A stretch of DNA of 26,495 nt from Clostridia bacterium (GTDB lineage: Bacteria; Bacillota; Sulfobacillia; SLMV01), in the NCBI GenBank assembly GCA_003554565.1, contig PWGR01000185.1, positions 1 to 26,495 on the forward strand, given 5' to 3'. Shown piece after piece: positions 7,809 through 15,998 of this stretch. Each line of letters begins with the position of its first letter. The first letter of the stretch is position 1. The notes under the pieces are model-generated. The model was not told the DNA's origin, did no database searches, and saw nothing but the letters and a program-made list of their open reading frames with translations. Both the position numbers and the translations under genes were made by a program.

Positions 7809-8396
7809 TTGGTTGACTGGCAGATTCTGCTGCTGGCGATCTCGGCCAACCTGGACGACCTGAGCATAGGTTTTGCCATGGGATTGCGGAGACCTATTCC
7901 CGTGACTTCACTCATCATAATCGGAGGAATTTCGGGTCTGACAATGCTGACAGGGCTCAGCGCGGGGCAGGTCCTCCGTAGGTACCTGCCGCCCGGATCA
8001 GCAAATGTGCTGAGTGCCGTCATATTCGCCGGGTTCGGAGCCTGGTTTGTGTGGGACGGAATACGACGCAGACGGGACACGATATCCCAGCCGCCGCCTC
8101 CAGAAGACGGCGGCTGGGGAACAGGTGCGGCTGCAAGCGCACCGGTGCACGTAGGTTCTGCCGTGATCCTGGGGTTGGGTCTGGGCATTAACTCCCTCGG
8201 GCTGGGGCTGTCCGGAGGAATGGCGGGCTTTCCAATGGCGTTCACCGCATTTCTCACCGCCAGCACCAGCCTGATCTTTGTGTACTCAGGCTCACGGTTC
8301 GGCGGAACCGAGATCGTACGTGGGCTGATCGGTGATCGCGCAGAGTACATCTCAGGCGGTCTGATGCTGTTTCTTGCCGCTGCTCAGCTGATCTGA
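7809..8396 (+). CDS. YtaF/MntP-family membrane protein (copy 2)
   Basis: A 195-residue paralogue of the protein encoded at 6437-7006, with the same layout. The first-half motif is SANLDDLSIGFAMGLR, the second-half motif is GLGINSLGLGLSGGMAGFP, and both proteins share the late motif SGSRFGG. The central loop (about residues 93-118) is longer and proline- and glycine-rich. The start is TTG with a GAGCGAGGA site just upstream; no earlier in-frame start was found in the short stretch I checked. The two copies clearly share ancestry but have diverged in the loop and termini, so this is an old duplication. They could act as a pair or heterodimer. Transport of a divalent cation is a family-based guess. 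Confidence 0.85.
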   Translation: MVDWQILLLAISANLDDLSIGFAMGLRRPIPVTSLIIIGGISGLTMLTGLSAGQVLRRYLPPGSANVLSAVIFAGFGAWFVWDGIRRRRDTISQPPPPEDGGWGTGAAASAPVHVGSAVILGLGLGINSLGLGLSGGMAGFPMAFTAFLTASTSLIFVYSGSRFGGTEIVRGLIGDRAEYISGGLMLFLAAAQLI

Positions 8397-8431
8397 CAGA
8401 CGAAAGGCAAGGCCAGCCGGCATCTGGCAGC

Positions 8432-9580
8432 TTATACCTCGCTCAGAATCGAAAGCTCCTCCAGGTACTGCCCACCGAAATGATACAAGCGGGGAACACG
8501 AAGTGGGAGCTTTCCGAGCAGCTGGCCCGTACTGATCCCGGCATAACGACCGAAATCTATCGCCGAAATTTCTTCGTCTCCTTGCCGCCCAATCAATACC
8601 ACCTCATCGCCGACCTGCACCCCAGCAACGGGTGTGACATCAATCATGGCAAAATCTGTGCAGACCCCGAGCAGACGACAGCGTCGTCCCCGCACGAGAA
8701 TGTCGGCCGAACCAACATGAAACGAGGTCAGCCCGTCTGTCCAGCCCATAGGCAGCAGGGCCACCTCGGTTGGCTCCTGCACCCGGTGCTGCTGGTTATA
8801 ACCAATCCACCAGCCGGGGGGAAGAGTCTTCACTTGGGCCACAGCTGTGCTGAGAGTCATTACGGGGCGCAGATCAACAGGAGAGGGCTTTATGTGCTCA
8901 AACCCAAAGAGCAACCCGCCCACTCGCACTATCTCCATGTGCATATCGGGGAAACGGGCAGCTGCCTGGGAGGCAGCCAGGTGGCGCTGCACGTCAGCAA
9001 ACCTGGCAGCAAACGGTGCACTGAACTCCTGGAAGCGTCGCTGCTCGCAACGGTTTTGCTCTTCATCCCCACTGGGGTGACTCAAGTGAGAACCCAGGCC
9101 CACCAGCCGTACTGTACCTTCCAACTCCTCTGCGATCCGCGCTGCACGCTCCCCATCCTCCGGAAACAATCCCATCCTACCCAGCCCAACATCGACCTTT
9201 ATATGATATGGTAGCCGCTTTCCATAAGTCCTTGCTGTTTGCGCCCAGGATCTGAGCCGCTCAAAATCTGCAAGCACCGGTGTGAGCCGGTACTCAGCCA
9301 TAGCCTCAAATTGATTGGGCAGCGTGGCTCCCATCATCAGTATGTCACCCTCGATACCCGCCCTGCGGAGCTGAATTCCTTCGTCTACAGCTGCAACCGC
9401 AAACTGCTTACACCCCGCCTCCACCAGGGCTCGTGCCACAGGCACAGCACCATGACCATAGGCCTCACTTTTGACTACAGCGTAGACGACCGCAGGCTCG
9501 ACGTGCCGAACAGTCTCCCGGTAATTGTGCAGCAAGTTGTCAAGAGAAATCTCCATCTTGGTAACCAGCTCTTCTCGCAC
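8432..9580 (-). CDS. alr: Alanine racemase, divergent
   Basis: A 382-residue PLP-dependent amino-acid racemase of the alanine racemase fold, giving D-alanine for peptidoglycan. The GTG start is supported by GGGGAG 8 nt upstream and by the position of the family N-terminus (MEISLDNLLHNYRE). PLP-lysine is Lys37 in AVVKSEAYGHG. KVDVGLGRMG holds the usual Arg near 135, and the second catalytic residue is Tyr261 in IGYNQQHRV. The C-terminus shows the expected RVPRLY. Some usually fixed positions differ: the methionine of the CMD motif is Thr (GVCTDFAMIDVT), the IGYADG motif reads MGWTDG, and SHLSHPSGDEE replaces HFAxADE. Specificity for another amino acid is possible. It is convergent with the second YtaF-like gene. 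Confidence 0.88.
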   Translation of the reverse strand: MREELVTKMEISLDNLLHNYRETVRHVEPAVVYAVVKSEAYGHGAVPVARALVEAGCKQFAVAAVDEGIQLRRAGIEGDILMMGATLPNQFEAMAEYRLTPVLADFERLRSWAQTARTYGKRLPYHIKVDVGLGRMGLFPEDGERAARIAEELEGTVRLVGLGSHLSHPSGDEEQNRCEQRRFQEFSAPFAARFADVQRHLAASQAAARFPDMHMEIVRVGGLLFGFEHIKPSPVDLRPVMTLSTAVAQVKTLPPGWWIGYNQQHRVQEPTEVALLPMGWTDGLTSFHVGSADILVRGRRCRLLGVCTDFAMIDVTPVAGVQVGDEVVLIGRQGDEEISAIDFGRYAGISTGQLLGKLPLRVPRLYHFGGQYLEELSILSEV

Positions 9581-10181
9581 CGACTTCACTCCCCTACCAG
9601 GCCACGCGCCCGCATTATATATCGCACAAAACACTGCGCTGCCACACTCGCTTCAGGATAATTTCTGGACAAACCTACGGGTTCCTGCCCTTGAAGCGGT
9701 CAGCAAGATTGAAAAGCGGACCGGCATGTCCAGACTACAGCCACGCATTCACCGGCGAGATCGGATGCTGTCGATAGTCTGCACTTTCGGGACTGCCGCG
9801 CATCAGCCAAACCAGCGGCGCAAAAAGAATCCCCTGGTGCAAACGTCCAGTAGAACCTGAGAAGGACAAACAGTGGCAGAGCTATGAAACAGAGGCCGGG
9901 GGCAACGGCGACAGACCCACGTACCACCTCCTCCCAGCCACCTCACCGGCCGCGACGTATCGTGCCAAAACGGCGCCTTCCAGCTCCGGCCCGATATCTG
10001 TTGTTTCTGAGATCGCCGCGCTGCGCGGTCAATAGAAAAAGCCACTGGCAACTATAGGCGTGACCTGGCGGACGCCTCTTCGCTCTTTTGCTCCAGATCT
10101 CTTGCTCCAGATGCACCCCGGACAGATCAGCATACTTGTGGCCATTTGGATAGGGCGACCGCACCATCGAATACCGTCAGA
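9581..10181. other. Gene-poor gap of about 600 bp
   Basis: Between the start of the alanine racemase gene and the nitrilase stop I find no convincing gene on either strand. Minus-strand frames between about 9700 and 10170 can be read across one stop and include a hydrophobic stretch (VAVAPGLCFIALPLF), which could be a decayed membrane-protein gene. No family signature is recognisable. Confidence 0.45.
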
Positions 10182-11153
10182 TCACCCGCCTTCTGTAGAT
10201 CTCGGGCGAACAGATTGCTGCCTCTTACCATCCACGCAAAGTTGGAATACATCGGGCCGGGCGTAGTGGCCCATCACATCGAAATCCATCCTGCTGGCCG
10301 CGATTCGGGTGGTATCGAGATCTGCAACGAGAATCTGCTCACGACCATACACCGGCTCCACCACATATTCTCCCAGAGGATCCACAATCGCGCTGCCCCC
10401 CGCACACACGGGATCATCCGCCTCTCCTGGAAGCTCATCGGTGCACGCGAGATCCTGCGGATACATGGAAGCTTCGACGTACTGGTTACACCCCAGGACG
10501 AAGCACCTGCCTTCGAGGGCTATGTGCCGGAGAGTCGCCTGCCATCGTTCACGTGCATCTGCAGTTGGGGCAAGGTAAATGTCTACTCCCTTGGCATACA
10601 TCGCAGTCCGGGCCAGCGGCATGTAGTTCTCCCAGCAGATCAGAGCGCCAGCTCTGCCCCCTGGAGTTTGCACCACCGGCAGGGTGCTGCCGTCACCCTC
10701 GCCCCAGATCAGGCGCTCACTTCCCGTCGGCTTGAGTTTGCGGTGCTTGCCGAGGAGACGCCCGTCGGGACCGAAATAGAGAATTGTGCAGTAGAGCGTG
10801 CCCTTCGCCGACTCCGCACCTCTCTCAATTACTCCCATAACCAGATAGACGCCGTATGTACGGGCTGCCTCTCCGAGCCTGCGGACGGTCTCACCGTCCA
10901 TACTCACGGCGCTGCTCCAGTAGCGCAGGTAGTCGCGACGCCCATTATCGGAGCGGTCGCCCACGCAAGTACCGAAGGTAAGCCCCCGGGGATAGCCGGA
11001 GATAAACGCCTCCGGGAACAGTATCAGTTCAGCTTTCGCCTCTGCCGCTTCGGCCACCCTTGCCAGCGCCTTTTCCGTGCAGGCAGCACGATCCATCAGT
11101 AGGGAACCCGCCTGCACTACTGCCACCCGGAACAAGTCCGCATCATCAGTCAT
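10182..11153 (-). CDS. Nitrilase (carbon-nitrogen hydrolase superfamily)
   Basis: A 323-residue cytosolic enzyme starting at ATG with AGGAGG about 8 nt upstream. The catalytic triad is complete: Glu48 in FPEAFISGYPRG, Lys139 in KHRKLKPTGSERLIWG, and Cys173 in LICWENYMPLAR. The lysine motif continuing into ERLIWGEGDGS and the CWENYMPLAR motif are those of true nitrilases (EC 3.5.5.1 branch, hydrolysing nitriles to acids and ammonia) rather than of amidases or N-carbamoylases. The substrate cannot be read from the sequence. It stands alone on the minus strand, with about 240 bp without a recognisable gene upstream and the roughly 600-bp gap downstream. Length matches the family. Confidence 0.92.
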   Translation of the reverse strand: MTDDADLFRVAVVQAGSLLMDRAACTEKALARVAEAAEAKAELILFPEAFISGYPRGLTFGTCVGDRSDNGRRDYLRYWSSAVSMDGETVRRLGEAARTYGVYLVMGVIERGAESAKGTLYCTILYFGPDGRLLGKHRKLKPTGSERLIWGEGDGSTLPVVQTPGGRAGALICWENYMPLARTAMYAKGVDIYLAPTADARERWQATLRHIALEGRCFVLGCNQYVEASMYPQDLACTDELPGEADDPVCAGGSAIVDPLGEYVVEPVYGREQILVADLDTTRIAASRMDFDVMGHYARPDVFQLCVDGKRQQSVRPRSTEGG

Positions 11154-11395
11154 CTACACCCCTCCTCGTTCTTATAAGCGCGGGATCACCAGAAACCATC
11201 CGGCCGAATGGGCTGCAGTGCACAAGGATCGAGGCCACTTCCGTGAGTTTGACCAGGTCCATGTGGAGCCGGTCCCTCCCTTGATTCCTGCGCGATTGCA
11301 GCCTCAGGAGAGGGACCCGCTGAATTCACCTATCTTTACCATGCATGAACGGAAAGTCCCACATATCCAGAAAAACTGCCGCCCAGATCTCCCGC

Positions 11396-12055
11396 TCACT
11401 CCAGGCGGTTGCCGCACTCACCACAGAAACGTGATCCGGCCGGGCTCTCAGTGCCGCATTGCTCGCACTTCATGAGCGACATGTCCGCCCCGCAGTTGTT
11501 GCAGAACTTTCCCTCACTCGCCGGTTTGTTACACCGGGGGCAAATTGTCTGCTTCCCCTCGATCGCACCCGTGAACACTTCGGTCTTCTTGGCCTTCTCC
11601 TGTATTTCCTGGCTGCGCCTGGCAGCACGTGCCGAAGCCACTTCGACATTCTCTCTCGGTGCATCCTGCACACAGAGACCCTCGACCTCGTTCCAGTCCG
11701 TCTCGCACACCCACTTATTGCATCGCGGGCAGCGGTAAAAATGCTCCTTGCCCTCGTTCTGGGCCAACTCGAAGGCCTCCTCGTGCTCCTTGTGCCATTC
11801 TGGCGTCATACCGCCCCGCCGGCCATAGCCGGACATGCGGCGCACGCCGTGGCTCACATTGTGACGACGGAGAAAGGTGGCGGCCGCGGACACGAGGTTA
11901 GCAACCCCATCCTTGGCCTGCTGCTTGCGGTAAGACCTGGACGGAATAAACTCCGTCTTGTAGCCGTCCCGGCAAATATCGCAGTAGAAGGTAAACTGAA
12001 AACCGGCTTCGGTGCTTTCATCATCGAAGTTACTCGTAAATGGCTTCAGACTCAT
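11396..12055 (-). CDS. Zinc-ribbon protein (third gene of a coupled set)
   Basis: A 219-residue cytosolic protein. Its ATG overlaps the stop of the preceding gene (TGATG), so translation is coupled. Cysteine pairs suggest several zinc sites: YCDIC near residue 24, YRCPRCNKWVC near 107-116, ICPRCNKPAS with FCNNCG near 170-190, and KCEQCGTESP with FCGECG at the C-terminus. The last two form a double zinc ribbon. Residues about 40-70 are basic and alanine-rich, and 75-85 are glycine- and arginine-rich. No catalytic domain is recognised. A role as adaptor or nucleic-acid binding partner of the first protein in the set is inference. Confidence 0.75.
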   Translation of the reverse strand: MSLKPFTSNFDDESTEAGFQFTFYCDICRDGYKTEFIPSRSYRKQQAKDGVANLVSAAATFLRRHNVSHGVRRMSGYGRRGGMTPEWHKEHEEAFELAQNEGKEHFYRCPRCNKWVCETDWNEVEGLCVQDAPRENVEVASARAARRSQEIQEKAKKTEVFTGAIEGKQTICPRCNKPASEGKFCNNCGADMSLMKCEQCGTESPAGSRFCGECGNRLE

Positions 12056-12408
12056 CAGCTCTCACCCCCGTCCTCTAGAGGTTCTAGCGCCTTCCCGCAC
12101 TCTTTGCACTGCTCGCCAATGGGCGGTTGCTCCAGCTCACATTCCTCATTGGAACACACTACCATGAGGCGGGCATCACACTCGTAGCAGTAATCACCAA
12201 AGTAGGTAGGTTCATCGCAATACGGACAGGTGATCGACAACGAAATACCGCAGTTACTGCAGTTCTTCCACTGCCGGCGCACCACATCACGGCAATTCGG
12301 GCACCTCAATGATCCCAACGGATTTACCCGGCCACACAGGGGGCACACCTTCGAATTGGGAGGAATCAGCTCGTCACAGTAACGACAGGGATGTTTGTAC
12401 CCGATCAA
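12055..12408 (-). CDS. Four-zinc-ribbon protein (second gene of a coupled set)
   Basis: A 117-residue protein made almost entirely of zinc ribbons: CRYC with CPLC, CPNC with CSNC, CPYC with CYEC, and CSNEEC with CKEC. These suggest four Zn(Cys)4 modules in a row, with an acidic tail. The likely start is TTG, only 6 nt after the stop of the first gene. An AAGGAG lies just 1 nt before it, too close to be ideal, so reinitiation from the upstream gene is probable. Its stop overlaps the ATG of the third gene by one base. Function unknown; it may be a scaffold or RNA/DNA- or protein-binding module. Confidence 0.72.
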   Translation of the reverse strand: MIGYKHPCRYCDELIPPNSKVCPLCGRVNPLGSLRCPNCRDVVRRQWKNCSNCGISLSITCPYCDEPTYFGDYCYECDARLMVVCSNEECELEQPPIGEQCKECGKALEPLEDGGES

Positions 12409-12414
12409 ACTCCT

Positions 12415-13845
12415 TCACCTCTTCTCACTGCCTCGGCGCCACTTGGCCTTTGGGTCAGTAGTTCCTGTATTGAAGGTCAGCAGTTCCATGACATCATCTT
12501 TCCACTGTTCACCGGACCTGCGGATGACACGCCCAATGAAACGATTACGCAGCCACTGCAGGGCGGGAAGATTCACTGCTGCGTGAGCATACCGCTCATA
12601 CGGAGGCTCCGTCAGTCTATGTTCCGGGAGATATATTGGTTCGCGACGGAAGTTGATCGAGAGCATACAACGGTTCAACTCGGCAGCAACGGTCGGGATG
12701 AGCTCTGACAGATCCTCATAACTGAGACCAGGGGAACACGCCCGATCCGCGATCCGGAAAAAATACGTAGCTCGCCCGCCCTCTCCCCCGGCCACTTCCA
12801 GGGCAAGGGCATTGCCGGGACCGGACGTGGGTCCGGCAAAGGGGACCAAAAACCACATGTAATCACCGGTCAAATCGCCCATTAACCCGCGCTTCATACC
12901 CAAAAACAAGTCATTCGTGCCGGCGAGTGCACACAGAAAGCGGTGCTCCTCTCCGCGTCCGAGGCAATGGATCCGCTCATGCAGGCCAGCCCAGAATCTG
13001 GGATTCAGTGCATCGATATCATCCTTACGCGCAAGGCGACCGTCGCGCAGCAGTTGGGCCAACTGATGCAGGCTAAACGGGTTGGAGCCCGGGAGAAGCT
13101 CTCGCAGATAATCCAGGGTCTGCTCGGTCAGGTTGTTCAGAGCGCCTGACAGATGGCGGCGGAACCGCTCCATATTCCGTCCCATGTGCGACAGTTCGAG
13201 AGTATCGCCACAGTCTGTAGTGATAGTGAGGAAATAATTGCCCTCCGAGATCTCCTCGATCAACCCGTACGGTACCCGGGCAACAATGCCTTCCTCATCA
13301 CTGAGCAAAAGAAGTGAGGCCTCATGCAGCCGGACCTCCCCTTCGCCCTCGCTAGCTTCTTCCCGGCGAGACAGTCTGTAGCGTGCACCGACTCCGTCCA
13401 GCTTCACCTTTTCGTACACGAGTGCATCAGAAATCATCAGATCGTTGCGGCGGCGAGTAAGATCACGCCACAGGGGCTCGTAATGCCGCCCCGCATGGTA
13501 CAGCAACACTTCCTCCCCAGAGATGAGACCCATAACAATGCGGTAGTCCGCCTTCTGCAGGTGCAGGATTTGACGGAGAGGGATTGTCCACATATCACCG
13601 AAGTCGCTCCGCAGTCTCATTGTCTCCTCATCACACTCGATGACGGCACCCTCGCCTGCTGCCACCGTCTGTGCATTGCGGGTTATTCGATAACTGATTG
13701 TGTATCGGATAAGATCCCCTCCTCCATGGCCCTGGCCCAGGCACTCAAATGTCTGCATGCAGGGATATATCTCAGATTCGACTGCAACATCGCCAATTCC
13801 TCCATGCAACTGTATTGAATTGCTAACAGATGAAATACAGTACAT
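12415..13845 (-). CDS. Unknown protein with two PH-like repeats (first gene of a coupled set)
   Basis: Up to 476 residues. Two similar beta-rich blocks look PH-like. The first is at about residues 63-130 (IECDEETMRLRSDFG, WTIPLRQILHLQ) and the second at about 165-240 (EVRLHEASLLLLSDEEG, RVPYGLIEEIS). A helical part with LLPGSNPFSLHQLAQLL follows, then an alpha/beta region with YMWFLVPFAGP and a C-terminus rich in Arg and Trp. No family is recognised, and there are no membrane segments or signal peptide. The start is uncertain: the ATG at 13845 has no ribosome binding site. A strong GGAGGAGGGG lies at about 13717-13726 with ATC at 13710 in frame, so the true N-terminus may be some 45 residues later. 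It leads the operon with the two zinc-ribbon genes. Confidence 0.68.
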   Translation of the reverse strand: MYCISSVSNSIQLHGGIGDVAVESEIYPCMQTFECLGQGHGGGDLIRYTISYRITRNAQTVAAGEGAVIECDEETMRLRSDFGDMWTIPLRQILHLQKADYRIVMGLISGEEVLLYHAGRHYEPLWRDLTRRRNDLMISDALVYEKVKLDGVGARYRLSRREEASEGEGEVRLHEASLLLLSDEEGIVARVPYGLIEEISEGNYFLTITTDCGDTLELSHMGRNMERFRRHLSGALNNLTEQTLDYLRELLPGSNPFSLHQLAQLLRDGRLARKDDIDALNPRFWAGLHERIHCLGRGEEHRFLCALAGTNDLFLGMKRGLMGDLTGDYMWFLVPFAGPTSGPGNALALEVAGGEGGRATYFFRIADRACSPGLSYEDLSELIPTVAAELNRCMLSINFRREPIYLPEHRLTEPPYERYAHAAVNLPALQWLRNRFIGRVIRRSGEQWKDDVMELLTFNTGTTDPKAKWRRGSEKR

Positions 13846-13921
13846 CTATTTACATGATCACCCTCTGATAGGGAGTTGCACTCGAAACAGGCGAAGATGG
13901 CAGGATCCACCACTCACACAA

Positions 13922-13942
13922 TGCGGAAGGATCTGTTCCGCA
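13922..13942 (-). terminator. Hairpin after the beta-lactamase-like gene
   Basis: TGCGGAA and TTCCGCA form a perfect 7-bp stem around a 7-nt loop, 14 bp beyond the end of the beta-lactamase-like gene. On the minus strand it is followed by TTGTGTG, not a true T-run, so termination efficiency is doubtful. Confidence 0.4.
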
Positions 13943-13956
13943 AAGATGCCTCTGCC

Positions 13957-14922
13957 TCAATCTTGGTCGGCGGGCAGGACCTCATCGACCCACTGGTAGG
14001 TAGCCTCGGCGATCTGTGCGATTGTCACCATACCCTCATCGTAGTTTGGGACTTCTTCCGACATGACAATCAGCAGGAAGGGGTTATCATCGGCTAAAAC
14101 CACCGCAGCATCATTGTAAGTTCCCGGCCAGGTTCCCGTCTTGCTGGCCACCGGGACATCGTCGGGAATGCCGGCGGGAATCCGATCCCGGGGATAGGCT
14201 TCCTTCAGCCAGATGAGAATTTCGCTGAACGGCTCCGGTTTTTCCTGTGAGCGATCCAGAGCATCAGTGAGAAACAGGCTCACGTCTCGCGGGCTGGCTA
14301 CATTATCCTGCATGCATACCTGCTCGGCTCCCCGCTCCAGCTGGTAGTTTTCAAACTCAGTACGACCCAGCCGATCCAGGAGCATGTGCGAAGCAGCGTT
14401 GTCACTGTGAACTAGGGAAAGCGACGCAAGATGGCGAAGGCTGTAAGCATCACCCGGGTCCTCGTGCTTCAGGATACCCGCGCCGCTCTTGCGGTGCTCC
14501 TCCTGGTATACCATCTGTTCATTCAGGTCAATCTCGCCAGCCTCCGACCTGTCGTAGAGATCGAGAGCAAGGGCCACCTTATAGCACGAGGCGGCATAGA
14601 ACGGTTGGTCCGCCCTTATCCCCAGCTCGGCCTGCCCCTCGGCATCCAGGAGTCGGAAGTAGATTCCGTATACCCCCTCCGCCCTATCCAGGATATCCAT
14701 AATCTCAGACTCGAGGGCCTCTACTGGAACTAGTGCATCATCCTCATCGTCCTCTCTTGGCTCATCCGGAGGCAGAGGAGGCACCCTCAAGTGATCATCC
14801 GGCGGGGGCTCAGTCGGCTCCTCCGTCTCATCAGAAGCCGGGCGAAACAGGTCAAGACAACCCGCAGATGCAATCGATGCGAAAAGAAGGGCTACTGCCA
14901 GAATCACGAGAGCACGCGTCAT
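13957..14922 (-). CDS. Class A beta-lactamase-like serine hydrolase lipoprotein
   Basis: A 321-residue secreted lipoprotein. The ATG is chosen because AGGTG lies 9 nt upstream; an in-frame GTG at 14934 sits inside that site. A signal peptide ends in the lipobox SAGC with Cys22. A long Pro/Glu/Asp-rich linker follows (about residues 30-65). The hydrolase domain keeps the three penicillin-recognising motifs: Ser112-x-x-Lys115 (ASCYKVAL), Ser173-Asp-Asn (HSDNAAS), and Lys261-Thr-Gly (SKTGTWPG). The ExxLN motif with the deacylating glutamate of true class A enzymes is not visible before NVASPRD, so it may be a D,D-peptidase-like or weak beta-lactamase. Distal to the MscS gene on the same strand. 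Confidence 0.85.
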   Translation of the reverse strand: MTRALVILAVALLFASIASAGCLDLFRPASDETEEPTEPPPDDHLRVPPLPPDEPREDDEDDALVPVEALESEIMDILDRAEGVYGIYFRLLDAEGQAELGIRADQPFYAASCYKVALALDLYDRSEAGEIDLNEQMVYQEEHRKSGAGILKHEDPGDAYSLRHLASLSLVHSDNAASHMLLDRLGRTEFENYQLERGAEQVCMQDNVASPRDVSLFLTDALDRSQEKPEPFSEILIWLKEAYPRDRIPAGIPDDVPVASKTGTWPGTYNDAAVVLADDNPFLLIVMSEEVPNYDEGMVTIAQIAEATYQWVDEVLPADQD

Positions 14923-15005
14923 GAGTATCCACACCTATCAAAAATAGGTTCCAGGTACTCCTGCTCACCCATTATCCCGGTCACCCGCAATATGCACCTG
15001 CCGCA

Positions 15006-15809
15006 TCACTCGTTCGCCGAATCGAGATGGACATCCATCTGCGGGTATGGGATGCTGATGGCCGCGCGGTCGAATGCTCGTTTTACGTTCTCCATCAGTT
15101 CGAAATGTATGCTCCAGTAGTCTCCCCCGTGACACCACACTCGCACGAGAAACACGACAGCACTGTCAGCATGTTCGGCCAGGAGAACCTGCGGCACGGG
15201 CTCATCCAGTATCAATCTGTGCCCCGACACAATCTCCTGAAGAATGGCTTTGACTTCATCTATGTCATCATCATAGCCGACGCCAAAGCGGAGATCGATC
15301 CGCCGTGTCGAGTTTGCCGAGTAGTTCACCGTGGCACTGTTTGACAACGCGGCATTAGGTATGATCACTCGCCGATTGTCAGGGGTGTTGACAATAGTGT
15401 GAAACACCTGCACTTCGTGCACTGTGCCGGCGTGCCCGGCCGCCTCGATGTAGTCTCCCGTCTGGAAGGGCTTGAAAAGAATAATCAGAACGCCGCCCGC
15501 AAAGTTTGCCAGGCTTCCCTGCAGCGCAAGACCCACGGCAAAGGCCGCGGCACCCAGTACCGCAATGAAAGAAGTCATCTCCATTCCCAAAAGCGAGGCA
15601 ATAGAGATCACAAGCAGGATCTGAAGACCAACCCTCGCCAACGATGTCAGAAATGCCTGTAGGGAGTCATCAGCCTCTGCGGCCTCGAACCTCCGCTGCA
15701 AGAGTCGGGTGATCCAGCCTATAATTTGAAGACCGACTCCCAGGACAACGACGGCCCCTATGAGCCGCATGCCGGCAGAGACCAACAGGGGCCAGTGTGC
15801 TGTGTACAA
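15006..15809 (-). CDS. MscS-family mechanosensitive ion channel
   Basis: A 267-residue inner-membrane channel that opens on membrane tension to release solutes after hypo-osmotic shock. The TTG start is set by AGGAGG 8 nt upstream. Three transmembrane helices are visible: about residues 8-30, 55-75 and 80-112. The third is the Ala/Gly-rich pore helix (AVLGAAAFAVGLALQGS followed by LANFAGGVLIILFKPFQTGD), the MscS hallmark. The beta domain (VIIPNAALSNSATVNYS) and the cytoplasmic alpha/beta vestibule follow. The length is close to that of E. coli MscS (286). It is followed after 83 bp by the beta-lactamase-like gene. Confidence 0.93.
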   Translation of the reverse strand: MYTAHWPLLVSAGMRLIGAVVVLGVGLQIIGWITRLLQRRFEAAEADDSLQAFLTSLARVGLQILLVISIASLLGMEMTSFIAVLGAAAFAVGLALQGSLANFAGGVLIILFKPFQTGDYIEAAGHAGTVHEVQVFHTIVNTPDNRRVIIPNAALSNSATVNYSANSTRRIDLRFGVGYDDDIDEVKAILQEIVSGHRLILDEPVPQVLLAEHADSAVVFLVRVWCHGGDYWSIHFELMENVKRAFDRAAISIPYPQMDVHLDSANE

Positions 15810-15998
15810 GAGAATCCCTCCTAGCTATTCTATCATCCGATCGAACCTGCAATGCTGGCACCGGCAACGTTTCTCGGATGGTACACGGTTGTTCACCGCA
15901 AAGCCGCATGGCCTGACTATTTGCCGAGGCAGCCTCTCCGTCTCCAGCCGCCGCACCGGGCGGGCAGCCGGATAGCAGAAGCTTCACCGACAGTATAA

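Noticed and set aside
8480..9214. Long plus-strand open frame opposite the alanine racemase
   Set aside because: Mirror of a well-supported racemase frame; no motifs of its own.
10146..11102. 318-codon plus-strand frame opposite the nitrilase
   Set aside because: The minus-strand frame has the full Glu-Lys-Cys triad and a strong ribosome binding site; the plus frame has no family features.
12403..12420. Possible stop-codon read-through joining the PH-like protein and the four-zinc-ribbon protein, which share a frame
   Set aside because: A plain TGA followed 6 nt later by a TTG start is explained by reinitiation; no read-through signal is visible.
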